A stretch of 64,000 nt of DNA. It comes from Parapedobacter soli. Lineage in GTDB: Bacteria > Bacteroidota > Bacteroidia > Sphingobacteriales > Sphingobacteriaceae. The position numbers and the translations under genes are program-made. Under the pieces are notes generated by a model. That model had not been told where the DNA came from, searched no databases, and was given only the letters and a program-made list of their open reading frames with translations. The stretch lies in NCBI RefSeq assembly GCF_025460835.1, contig NZ_JAMXAY010000015.1, positions 26,895-90,894 on the forward strand. Reading direction: 5' to 3'. Below, one piece after another: positions 44,349 to 52,775 of this stretch; position 1 is the stretch's first letter; every line of letters begins with the position of its first letter.

Positions 44349-44750
44349 ATGAATAAGGATGACGTACCACAGGACGATAGCAGTTTGGCCAAGAAGAACG
44401 TCCACGAACTTTGTTACGCGGTAGACGAACACGGCCGGTATACGGCAGTGCCAAGCCGGGGGTGGGAAGCAAAGACCCTGGCACTAAATGAGTCGCTCAA
44501 ACTCATCGATGAGCGGGTAGCGGCCACTAAACAAGCTGTTGCTGCAGGAGAATTGAGTCCTATCGCTTATTATATGGAGATACACCGCATGGATGTCCCT
44601 TTATTAGCCAGCTATGCGGGCATACACCGCTGGTTCGTAAAGCGCCATTTCCGGCCCAAACGGTTCGCCAAACTAAAAGACAAAACGCTCCAAAAATATG
44701 CTGATGTCTTCGGCATCACCGTGGCACAATTGAAATCGCCGATTGATTAG
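44349..44750 (+). CDS. Small protein of the pigment operon with an XRE-like helix-turn-helix
   Basis: The protein is 133 residues from the ATG at 44349 (a GTG at 44343 is also possible). I cannot assign a named family. The N-terminal half is polar. The second half, from about residue 72 (YYMEIHRMDVPLLASYAG), resembles a degenerate XRE-type domain. The last helices, TLQKYADVFGITVAQL, look like the end of a Cro/C1 domain, whereas the recognition helix (HRWFVKRHFRPKRF) is unusually basic and Phe-rich. It could be an operon regulator or a former DNA-binding fold used for protein contact. It lies between the hotdog pair and the BtrH-like gene with gaps of 6 and 8 nt. Confidence 0.62.
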   Translation: MNKDDVPQDDSSLAKKNVHELCYAVDEHGRYTAVPSRGWEAKTLALNESLKLIDERVAATKQAVAAGELSPIAYYMEIHRMDVPLLASYAGIHRWFVKRHFRPKRFAKLKDKTLQKYADVFGITVAQLKSPID

Positions 44751-44758
44751 ACTACTAT

Positions 44759-45754
44759 ATGGACATTGCTTTTGAACACCGTCAATCCGCCCATTGCGAA
44801 AATGGGGTTATATCTAACTTGTTGAACCACCAAGGAGTCAGTTTGTCCGAACCGATGGTTTTCGGTATTGGTAGCGGATTGTTTTTTGTATACCTGCCTT
44901 TCCTCAAAGTAAACTTTGCGCCGGGCTTCAGCTACCGGCCCATGCCCGGAAACATTTTCCGCAAACTGGCCCGCCGGTTGGGCATTAAGGTAAAGCACCA
45001 GCGGTTCTCCTCACCCGGAAAGGCACAGGCTGCACTTGATGAAAAGCTTGCCCAGGGCATTCCCGTGGGATTGCAGGTGGGGGTTTACCACCTGACCTAC
45101 TTCCCGGACGAGTACCGGTTCCATTTCAACGCGCACAACTTGGTGGTATATGGCAAGGATGCCACGGGCTACCTCATCAGCGACCCGGTGATGGATTACA
45201 CCACGAGGCTCACGGAGCCCGAGCTGGAACGGGTTCGGTTTGCCAAGGGTGCGCTGCCACCGAAGGGTCACCTGTACTATCTGGAGCGGTTGCCGGACCG
45301 GCTCGACTTGGCGCAAGCCATCCGGAAGGGTATCCGCCAGACGTGCAACGACATGCTGGCTCCCGTGCCCATTTTGGGCGTGCGGGCGATGCGGTGGGTG
45401 GCGCGGAAAATCCGTAAGTGGCCACAGACAATCGGCGTAAAGAAAACCAATCATTACCTGGGCCAGTTGGTACGCATGCAGGAAGAGATCGGCACCGGCG
45501 GCGGCGGCTTCCGGTTCATTTACGCTGCTTTCCTGCAGGAGGCGAGTGCGCTGCTCAACAACGATGCGCTCGCTCGCCGATCAGAAGAAATGACCGCCAT
45601 CGGCGACGCGTGGCGCGATTTTGCGCTGGATATCTCACGGATATACAAAAACCGCAAGTCGGGCAGCGATGTCTACGAAAAGCTATCCGATCAGCTGCTG
45701 GCGCTTGCCGACAGGGAGGAGCGCTTCTTTAAAGCGTTGAAAAAGGATATTTAA
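44759..45754 (+). CDS. BtrH-like ACP-dependent acyltransferase (BtrH N-terminal + DUF4872)
   Basis: This 331-residue protein has the layout of BtrH, the enzyme that moves an acyl group from ACP to an aminoglycoside in butirosin synthesis. The N-terminal cysteine-protease-like domain has the likely nucleophile in SAHCENGVISNLL (Cys13) and the His partner in FNAHNLVVYGKD (near residue 127). The second half matches the DUF4872 extension (GGGFRFIYAAFLQEAS, then ALADREERFFKAL). It is the last gene of the operon led by the lyase. It carries no signal peptide, so it works in the cytoplasm on ACP-bound acyl groups. I infer it may form the ester between polyene and resorcinol. Confidence 0.75.
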   Translation: MDIAFEHRQSAHCENGVISNLLNHQGVSLSEPMVFGIGSGLFFVYLPFLKVNFAPGFSYRPMPGNIFRKLARRLGIKVKHQRFSSPGKAQAALDEKLAQGIPVGLQVGVYHLTYFPDEYRFHFNAHNLVVYGKDATGYLISDPVMDYTTRLTEPELERVRFAKGALPPKGHLYYLERLPDRLDLAQAIRKGIRQTCNDMLAPVPILGVRAMRWVARKIRKWPQTIGVKKTNHYLGQLVRMQEEIGTGGGGFRFIYAAFLQEASALLNNDALARRSEEMTAIGDAWRDFALDISRIYKNRKSGSDVYEKLSDQLLALADREERFFKALKKDI

Positions 45755-45764
45755 CCAACCACCG

Positions 45765-48260
45765 TCATTTCCAATAAACCGTTCGTCCGCCCCGCCCTTC
45801 ACCGTTAAAGACACGGAATGCTACGCTACCCTCAGCCGCAACAGGTTCGGTGTAGCGTGCACTCTGTTCAGTAGGCTCGCTGCCGTCCGTGGTGTAGCGG
45901 ATAACAAATCCAGGGAGCTGGACATTTGCATGAAGTTGGCCCGACTGCTCAATTATACCAGCAGTAGGGATGCGGTAGGCAAACCCACCGGCATAATGGT
46001 TTGCCCGCGGCAATTCGTGCTTGGCAACGGTATTCAGGAATATCGACCAGTCCGTAGCATATAAAGCACCCGCTTTGCCCTCGTCTGGTTCAGTAGCCCA
46101 TGCGGGTGCAGCCGCCCAGGCACGCTCGACCAAGCCGTATAGCTTGGGCAACAGTAAATACTCCATCCGCTCGGGTGAGGTGATGATTTCACTCCAAAGG
46201 GGAGCCTGTAGGCCGACAATGTTACCCTTTCCGGCTTCGGTAAGCCGTTCGCCGATGGTTTTATCGTCTAAACTGCGGTAGTAATCGTACGGTACAAACC
46301 GAAAGGGCTTCTCTACATCTACATACCCGCCCCAATACTGCCCCGGTTCGTAATAGCTATCATTGTAGGCTAAGTCAATATAAAAGTTAGTCACATTGGT
46401 CAACACCACCTTGTAGCCGGCGTTTGCGAGGCGATAGGCGAGATCGGCGTTACCGCCGAGGTTATTCCACACATCGGTATGGAAATTCTCCCCCGTGAAG
46501 CGGGGCTCCACCACCATCATACGCCGCCCGTCTACAACAGCTTTCTTCATTCCAATTTCTTCCCAGCCCGATAGGTAAAGCCCACGCGACTGCAACAGCT
46601 TATTGATGCGGTTGAAAAAATAATACCACAGATCATCCACGTGCACAATACCGGTATTTGATGCCATGAGCTGCTGCACGGCAGGCGATTTTTCCCATAC
46701 ACCATTGGGCACCTCGTCACCACCGAAATGAATGGTTTCCAAGGGTGCCTCCGCCTCCTTGTACATGGCAATAAGCTCATCCACCACCTTTTCGAGAAAG
46801 GTATAGGTAGAAGGTAAAGCTACATTGATGATGTTGTCGTCCCAATTTTGTATCGAGCGGTATTCCGACCGGTCGTTGGGATCGCGCAGCAAGTATTGTG
46901 TTGCAGCTGCGGTATCGCCCTTGGCCATAAAAGCGTTGTACCGGGCATCCATAGATTTTATCGCCGCCCGGGCATGTCCCGGTGTTTCGATTTCGGGTAT
47001 CACGCGGATATGCCGTGCGGATGCATACCGCAGCAACTCGATATAATCGGCCCGGCTGTAAAACCCACTCCCAGTCGCGTTGTCTACATCGGGGCCGGAG
47101 CCATACGATGGCATGAGCCACTGCGTGTCGTCGAGCGTATGCCCCCGGCGGGCGCCAACCTCGGTGAGCTCGGGGAGCCCCGGTACCTCCAGCCGCCAGG
47201 CTTCGTCTTCGCTGAAGTGGAAATGCATCACGTTGACTTTATAAAGTGCCAGGAGATCCAATATTTTCATTACCTGCTCTTTGGTCTGGAAATTACGCGA
47301 TACATCCAGCATCACCGCGCGGTGTAAAAACCGCGGCTCATCCGTGATGGTAACCCCTTGCAGCGTAATCGACGCCTTCTTTTCGGCCCATGCCGACGGT
47401 GATAAAAGTCCTTTGAGCGACTGGATACCGTAAAATGCCCCTGCCGGGGTGGACGCCTCAATCGCCACGCCGCCAGCATCGACCAGCAACCGGTATCCCT
47501 CGGGATGGACACCTTGCTGGTGGTGGAGTACAATCGACGCACCGACGGGCTCATCCACCAGCTTCGGGGGGTGCGTGAGCACCGTCGCCAGCTCATCCCT
47601 CAGGTACGCAGCCTCCTTGGTGAATGCGGTATCGGCGTAGATGGTCATACCCGCGGCCGTCAACGTAAAGACATCCGCCGTATAGGCGTAGCTTACCGGT
47701 GTAGGCAGCACCGGAGGCAACTGCGCCACCGGCATATCTACAATACGGCTATTCTGATGGTATATCTGGGTGGCAAGCACCATCTCCAAACTATCTGCCT
47801 TGGCAAACGGCTTCACCTGCATGGGCAAGGATATGCCGCTTGGGTAGTTTGCCGAAACCAAGTAGAACCCTCTAGGGATATCGGTGATATTACGGAGCCT
47901 ACGCGACATGATATTGATTTCGACTGTCTCGCCCGGGGCCAAAGGCGCCCACCCCTGACGTGGGTAGAGGGTAAAGAAATCGCCGTTAATCATATCGATA
48001 CTGGCCACGGAACTGTCAACATCGGCCACCCGTGCTACACCGGTATTGAAGTATATGGACCACCCGCTCGCCGCCAGCGTATCGGACAAGTTGTTGGTGA
48101 TGGTCAGCTTGGAAAGCGTTTCGTCCGTTCCCGGATAGGGAGAGTCAAGGATTTCCCATTGCAACGAGATGGTCGCGCTGCCGCCAGTTGTTACTTTCGT
48201 GGAGCAGGCTCCCGCCACCAGCAGCGTGAGCAACGCAGAAAAGAGATTTCGGTACATCAT
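45765..48260 (-). CDS. Beta-N-acetylhexosaminidase, glycoside hydrolase family 20 (lipoprotein)
   Basis: This 831-residue exo-hexosaminidase has a lipoprotein signal ending LVAGAC. It has an N-terminal CHB_HEX-type domain (about 30-160), a GH20b domain (about 180-305) and the TIM-barrel catalytic domain from about residue 310. The catalytic pair is Asp-Glu in HFGGDEVPNG. The last about 80 residues form the C-terminal HEX domain (RYTTDGSEPTEQSARYTEPV). It removes terminal GlcNAc or GalNAc from chitin fragments or glycans outside the cytoplasm. It is a singleton on the opposite strand, 10 nt from the end of one pigment operon and 61 bp from the start of the next. It has no visible link to pigment. 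Confidence 0.93.
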   Translation of the reverse strand: MMYRNLFSALLTLLVAGACSTKVTTGGSATISLQWEILDSPYPGTDETLSKLTITNNLSDTLAASGWSIYFNTGVARVADVDSSVASIDMINGDFFTLYPRQGWAPLAPGETVEINIMSRRLRNITDIPRGFYLVSANYPSGISLPMQVKPFAKADSLEMVLATQIYHQNSRIVDMPVAQLPPVLPTPVSYAYTADVFTLTAAGMTIYADTAFTKEAAYLRDELATVLTHPPKLVDEPVGASIVLHHQQGVHPEGYRLLVDAGGVAIEASTPAGAFYGIQSLKGLLSPSAWAEKKASITLQGVTITDEPRFLHRAVMLDVSRNFQTKEQVMKILDLLALYKVNVMHFHFSEDEAWRLEVPGLPELTEVGARRGHTLDDTQWLMPSYGSGPDVDNATGSGFYSRADYIELLRYASARHIRVIPEIETPGHARAAIKSMDARYNAFMAKGDTAAATQYLLRDPNDRSEYRSIQNWDDNIINVALPSTYTFLEKVVDELIAMYKEAEAPLETIHFGGDEVPNGVWEKSPAVQQLMASNTGIVHVDDLWYYFFNRINKLLQSRGLYLSGWEEIGMKKAVVDGRRMMVVEPRFTGENFHTDVWNNLGGNADLAYRLANAGYKVVLTNVTNFYIDLAYNDSYYEPGQYWGGYVDVEKPFRFVPYDYYRSLDDKTIGERLTEAGKGNIVGLQAPLWSEIITSPERMEYLLLPKLYGLVERAWAAAPAWATEPDEGKAGALYATDWSIFLNTVAKHELPRANHYAGGFAYRIPTAGIIEQSGQLHANVQLPGFVIRYTTDGSEPTEQSARYTEPVAAEGSVAFRVFNGEGRGGRTVYWK

Positions 48261-48321
48261 GCAATTATAAGAAAATTACCGCAAAAGCATCCAAGTCCCC
48301 AACTTTCCTTATTTTCGTCCC

Positions 48322-49074
48322 ATGGACGAAATCATCCGCATACAAGAGCTGTCCAAACGATATACGGGCAGCGATCGGTATGCACTAAGTGGCTTATCGC
48401 TTTCCATCCGGAAGGGGGAGATATTTGGCTTATTGGGTCCGAATGGTGCCGGTAAGACTACACTGATTTCCACGCTATGTGGAATGATTAAGCCCTCTTC
48501 GGGAGAACTTTGGTTCGGAACGCTGAATTACCGTAGACACGGCCGTGACATCCAGCAGCAGCTGGGCGTGGTGCCGCAGGAATACGCGCTCTATCCAACA
48601 CTCACTGCCGAGGAGAATCTCTATTACTTCGGAAGTTTATACGGGCTTGCCGGGGCCGACCTAAAGGGCCGTATTGCAGAAGGACTGGAACGGGTAGGGC
48701 TGGCTGATTTCAGAAAAAAAACCATCAAGACCTTCTCGGGCGGTATGCAACGGCGGGTCAACCTGCTGGCGGGCATCCTCCACCGGCCCAATGTGCTTTT
48801 CCTCGATGAGCCGACCGTAGGTGTGGATGTGCAATCCAAAGAGGTCATCATGAGATTGCTCAACGAGCTCAACGGGCAGGGTACCACCATCGTCTACAGT
48901 TCACACCATCTCAACGAGGCACAGCACTTCTGCTCGCAAATTGCCATCATCGATGGAGGCCGAATTGTGGTGGAGGGGCGGCCTGACGAGCTGATCGCAT
49001 CGATACCGGGTGCCGACACCCTCGAAAATGTATTTATCCACCACACGGGCAGCCAATTGAGAGACTATGCGTAA
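48322..49074 (+). CDS. ABC transporter ATP-binding protein of the pigment locus
   Basis: This 250-residue ATPase has Walker A GPNGAGKTT, signature FSGGMQRR, Walker B VLFLDEPTVGVD and the switch His in VYSSHHLNEA. It is of the ABC-2 export type. It overlaps the permease by 8 nt and heads the third pigment operon. It should power export of the pigment or an intermediate across the inner membrane. A weak TATTTTCG at 48310 is the only -7-like sequence upstream. Confidence 0.93.
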   Translation: MDEIIRIQELSKRYTGSDRYALSGLSLSIRKGEIFGLLGPNGAGKTTLISTLCGMIKPSSGELWFGTLNYRRHGRDIQQQLGVVPQEYALYPTLTAEENLYYFGSLYGLAGADLKGRIAEGLERVGLADFRKKTIKTFSGGMQRRVNLLAGILHRPNVLFLDEPTVGVDVQSKEVIMRLLNELNGQGTTIVYSSHHLNEAQHFCSQIAIIDGGRIVVEGRPDELIASIPGADTLENVFIHHTGSQLRDYA

Positions 49075-50356
49075 ACTCCTGATATCGGCATATAAGGAAG
49101 CGCTCTTATTGGTTCGCGACTGGGGAGGCCTCGCCATCCTGTTTTTCATGCCAGCGGTATTGATCATCACCATTACCCTCATCCAGGAAAGCACATTCAA
49201 AGCGGTGGGCGAATCCACCCTCCCCATTGTACTGGTTGACAATGACAGCAGCGAAATCGGCCGTATAATCGCCGACAACCTCAACGAGACACCGCACATC
49301 CAGTTGGTCACCGAAACCAACGGTATGGCCATCGATGAAATGCACGCCCGGAAGCTGGTGAGCGAGGGGAAATACCAGATCGCCCTCATCATCCCCGAAG
49401 GGATCAGCCAGGAGCTGAATGAAAAGGTGAATCACAACGTGGATCAAATCCTAGGTGAATTTGCCCTGACCGATACCGACAGCATCCCGGGCCAAAAAAA
49501 AGAAAAGAAGTGGGCAACACAGGAAATTACCATTTATTTTGACCCTGCGGCGGGGCAAACGTTCCGAAACAGCGTAAAGAACAACATCGAGCAACTCCTT
49601 GCGAAAGTAGAAGTGCGGAAAATATATGGCGTCTTCATCGACCAGATGGGGTTGGAAGAGGATCCGGGACTGCTGAACGGTGAAATCATCACATTTAGGG
49701 AAACGATAGCCCAGAAAGGGAACGATGGTATCATCCCCAATGCCGTGCAGCATAATGTGCCGGCGTGGATTTTGTTTGGCATATTTTTTATCGTAGTGCC
49801 GCTGGGCATCAACCTGGTCAAAGAAAAAAACCTTGGCACTTATATCCGGCTGCGTACCAGTCCGGTTTCATATGCCATCATTCTAGGCGGCAAAATACTC
49901 ACCTATTCGGTTATCTGCCTTATACAATTCATCCTGATGTTGGTAATCGCCAAATACGTTTTCCCGTTGATCGGCCTGATTGAGTTCGACCCAGGCGGGA
50001 AATTCCTGTTGATGCTACTTATAGCTTTCGTCTCCGGTCTTGCTGCCATCGGGCTGGGCATACTGATTGGTACCGTCGCCGAAACCCAAGAACAATCGGC
50101 ACCATTCGGTGCAATCTTCGTCATTATCCTTGCGGCGTTGGGCGGCGTATGGGTACCCACCTTTATCATGCCCGAAATCATGCAGAAGATATCGGCATTC
50201 TCACCGATGAATTGGGGTATTTCGGCCTTCTACGATGTTATCCTGCGCAATGGCTCCGCCGCCGATATTGCGCGGCCACTAGCCTATTTACTGGCATTTT
50301 TTGTGGTTACGCTACTGGCCGCTATCCTTTACGACAAACGAAAGAAAATAAGCTGA
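49067..50356 (+). CDS. ABC-2 type transporter permease of the pigment locus
   Basis: This 429-residue permease has one N-terminal membrane helix (about 20-40) and a large extracytoplasmic domain of about 185 residues. At least five C-terminal helices follow, with VLGGVWVPTFIMPEIM-like motifs (GGVWVP present). It pairs with the ATPase encoded just upstream and overlaps the thioesterase start by one base (TGATG). It is the membrane half of the presumed pigment exporter. The cargo is inferred from position only. Confidence 0.9.
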   Translation: MRKLLISAYKEALLLVRDWGGLAILFFMPAVLIITITLIQESTFKAVGESTLPIVLVDNDSSEIGRIIADNLNETPHIQLVTETNGMAIDEMHARKLVSEGKYQIALIIPEGISQELNEKVNHNVDQILGEFALTDTDSIPGQKKEKKWATQEITIYFDPAAGQTFRNSVKNNIEQLLAKVEVRKIYGVFIDQMGLEEDPGLLNGEIITFRETIAQKGNDGIIPNAVQHNVPAWILFGIFFIVVPLGINLVKEKNLGTYIRLRTSPVSYAIILGGKILTYSVICLIQFILMLVIAKYVFPLIGLIEFDPGGKFLLMLLIAFVSGLAAIGLGILIGTVAETQEQSAPFGAIFVIILAALGGVWVPTFIMPEIMQKISAFSPMNWGISAFYDVILRNGSAADIARPLAYLLAFFVVTLLAAILYDKRKKIS

Positions 50357-50775
50357 TGAACCAGACCCTCCGATACCGCACCCGCTTCCGCGTACGTTTT
50401 AATGAGACAGATCCTTTGGGCATCGTTTGGCATGGCCATTACATCACCTACTTCGAAGACGGCCGCGAAGCGTTCGGCGATGCTATGGAGATCAGCTATC
50501 GGCATATCCGTGAGCAGGGGTACCTCACGCCGGTGGTAAAATGCGTATGCGAATATAAATTACCGCTACGCTATGGCGAATGGGCCGATATCGAAACCGT
50601 ATTTGTAAATAATGCTGCGGCCAAGATGGTATTCCGCTATACGATATCCAACGCCGCGGAACAAGTGGTAGCCATCGGCGAGACGACGCAGGTGTTCACA
50701 GACACAGGCGGCGAATTGATGCTCACCAATCCGCCGTTCTTTGCCGAATGGAAACTGAAACACGGCCTACGATGA
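50356..50775 (+). CDS. 4HBT-family acyl thioesterase (YbgC-like)
   Basis: This 139-residue hotdog thioesterase has the active-site Asp in NETDPLGIVWHGHYITYFEDGR. The ATG at 50356 overlaps the permease stop by one base, and it overlaps the next ketosynthase by 4 nt. The enzyme may release the polyene acid from ACP or clear stalled intermediates. An open frame extends upstream to 50149, but that part lies inside the permease gene. A thioesterase of this type recurs in aryl polyene loci. Confidence 0.88.
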   Translation: MNQTLRYRTRFRVRFNETDPLGIVWHGHYITYFEDGREAFGDAMEISYRHIREQGYLTPVVKCVCEYKLPLRYGEWADIETVFVNNAAAKMVFRYTISNAAEQVVAIGETTQVFTDTGGELMLTNPPFFAEWKLKHGLR

Positions 50776-51899
50776 AGCATGACGTATACATAATCGGCGA
50801 TGAAGCCATTTCCCCGTTAGGCATCGGGAGCGAATTGAACTTCCAGCGGCTGCGGAATAACGACCGGGCGATAGTACCGATTATGGACACACACCTATGC
50901 GACCATACCATCTATGCTGCACGGATTGACGAGGGGTACTGGAGCCACCTCATCAACGACGCGCCGCATTACACACGACTAGAGCGGCTGTTCATTTTGG
51001 CATTGCAACGGCTCATCAACAGGCACGATATCCCGGTGGACGGTGAGACATTGGTGATCCTCTCGACCACCAAGGGCAATGTTTCACTACTCGGCGATCC
51101 GCGAGCGGCCTTCCCCGAGCAGCGCGCACGCATTCCCGCCATGGCTGCAGCTATCGGGCGTTACTTCGGATTCGAAAACCAGCCTATCCCCATTTCCAAT
51201 GCATGCATTTCGGGCTCGCTGGCCATCTCTGTAGCGCGGCGGCTGCTCCGCTACGGAGGCAAGTACAAAAGGGCTGTCGTGGTGGGGGGTGATGAGTTAT
51301 CGAAATTTATCGTTTCGGGGTTCGATGCATTTCAGGCGCTGGCCGACGGGCCCTGCCGTCCCTTCGACCGCGACCGGAAAGGGCTGAACTTAGGCGAAGC
51401 GGTAGCCGGGGTGTACCTCTCAACGGTACCCGTAGCCGGCGCCGTGAAGATAAGCGGTGTGGGCTCATCAAACGATGCTAATCACATATCGGGGCCTTCA
51501 CGCACGGGCGAAGGGTTATACCTGAGTATCCGCGAAGCAATGGATGAAGCCGGCGACGTCGCCTTGGATTTCATTTCGGCCCACGGCACCGCCACGGTTT
51601 ACAACGATGAGATGGAAGCCATTGCATTCCAGCGGTGCGGTTTATCCGCGGTGCCGGCACACAGCCTAAAGGGTTATTTCGGCCACACGTTGGGGGCAAG
51701 TGGCTTACTCGAAACCGTGATGGCTATCCACTCACTGAAAAACAGTGAGCTGGTCCCTTCGGCCGGGTTCGCCCACCAGGGCACCAGCCAACCGGTGAAT
51801 ATCATTACGCAGCCCACGCAACGCCCGCTCAACGCCTTCCTGAAAACGGCCTCGGGCTTTGGTGGATGCAACATTGCCACGATCTTCCAAAACGTGTGA
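50772..51899 (+). CDS. Beta-ketoacyl-ACP synthase (KAS II-like), second in locus
   Basis: This 375-residue ketosynthase has complete active-site residues: Cys in SNACISGSLAIS, His in SAHGTATVYND and His in GYFGHTLGASG. It is somewhat shorter than KAS II (about 410). It overlaps the thioesterase by 4 nt (ATGA), and the half-ketosynthase begins 2 nt after its stop. It presumably extends a specific intermediate of the aryl polyene. I chose the ATG at 50772, as the upstream 24 bases belong to the thioesterase gene. Confidence 0.86.
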   Translation: MKHDVYIIGDEAISPLGIGSELNFQRLRNNDRAIVPIMDTHLCDHTIYAARIDEGYWSHLINDAPHYTRLERLFILALQRLINRHDIPVDGETLVILSTTKGNVSLLGDPRAAFPEQRARIPAMAAAIGRYFGFENQPIPISNACISGSLAISVARRLLRYGGKYKRAVVVGGDELSKFIVSGFDAFQALADGPCRPFDRDRKGLNLGEAVAGVYLSTVPVAGAVKISGVGSSNDANHISGPSRTGEGLYLSIREAMDEAGDVALDFISAHGTATVYNDEMEAIAFQRCGLSAVPAHSLKGYFGHTLGASGLLETVMAIHSLKNSELVPSAGFAHQGTSQPVNIITQPTQRPLNAFLKTASGFGGCNIATIFQNV

Positions 51900-51901
51900 C
51901 C

Positions 51902-52528
51902 ATGGAACTGCACAACTACCGTATAACTGCCTTCTGCACCATCCGCGGTCGCTCCATCCGGGTAAATGGCAAGGAATTCTTAGGTGCCGACCCGTCGACC
52001 CCATTAGGCGATTTCCTCAAGTTGGCCTATAGGAAGCTGGCTATCGATTATCCGAAATTCCATAAGATGGACGGCCTCTGCAAAGCCATTTTCATCGCTA
52101 CCGAGCTCATTGCCCGCGAATCGGGGCGGTATAAGCACCATACGGCATTGATCTTCGCCAACCGGTCGTCGAGCTACATCTCAGACGCCCGGCATGCCCA
52201 CGATATTTTCCGGGCCGACAACCCTGTGGCCAGTCCGGCAACATTCGTCTATACCCTGCCCAATATTGCCATGGGCGAAATCAGTATCCGACACCAATTG
52301 CAAAGCGAGAATGTTTTCTTTATTTTTGACCGCTATTTGCCCGAATTCCTGGTGCCTTACGCAAATGCGACATTGGATAACCAGCAGGCGGATGCAAGTG
52401 CCCTTTGTGGGTGGACAGAAATAACGGAAGGGCAGTGTGACCTGTTGTTATACCATATCGGCACCTCGGGCAGCCAAACACACAGCATAGAGTATTTGAA
52501 AAGATTATATAACGAAGAAGATGAGTGA
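51902..52528 (+). CDS. Half-length ketosynthase-like protein without catalytic residues
   Basis: This 208-residue protein resembles only the N-terminal half of a ketosynthase. It has ALIFANRSSSYISDARHA, then TPLGDFLKLAYRKL before it, and NIAMGEISIRHQLQ where a ketosynthase carries its nucleophile elbow. The residues after that elbow (SENVFFIFD) have no Cys in the place of the usual CSSG. The second half with the two His motifs is absent. Short proteins like this recur next to ketosynthases in flexirubin loci and are annotated as 3-oxoacyl-ACP synthase. It overlaps the ACP by 8 nt. A structural or chain-length partner is likely. Confidence 0.7.
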   Translation: MELHNYRITAFCTIRGRSIRVNGKEFLGADPSTPLGDFLKLAYRKLAIDYPKFHKMDGLCKAIFIATELIARESGRYKHHTALIFANRSSSYISDARHAHDIFRADNPVASPATFVYTLPNIAMGEISIRHQLQSENVFFIFDRYLPEFLVPYANATLDNQQADASALCGWTEITEGQCDLLLYHIGTSGSQTHSIEYLKRLYNEEDE

Positions 52529-52775
52529 ACTGACACAAGAGCTGAAAGCCAAAATCATTGCGCAATTGAATCTGGAAGACCTGACCGTGGCCGACTTGGA
52601 TGATAATACGCCCCTCTTCGGCGATGGGCTCGGGCTGGATTCCATCGACGCACTGGAGCTCATCGTGATGCTGGACAAAAGCTATGGCATCAAGCTTTCG
52701 GATCCAAAAGAGGGGCGCAAAGTTTTTGAAACCATCCAAACCATGGCCGACTTTATTGAGGCCAACCGGACATGA
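52521..52775 (+). CDS. Acyl carrier protein (second pigment ACP)
   Basis: This 84-residue acidic ACP has the phosphopantetheine Ser in LGLDSIDALELI. It overlaps the half-ketosynthase before it by 8 nt and the ketosynthase after it by 4 nt, so it is produced in step with them. It is not closely similar to the ACP at 40196 (DSL motif, different helix 1), which supports two distinct carrier roles. Confidence 0.92.
   Translation: MSELTQELKAKIIAQLNLEDLTVADLDDNTPLFGDGLGLDSIDALELIVMLDKSYGIKLSDPKEGRKVFETIQTMADFIEANRT

Noticed and set aside
50149..50355. Upstream extension of the thioesterase frame
   Set aside because: It lies inside the ABC permease gene in another frame; the hotdog domain starts at 50356.
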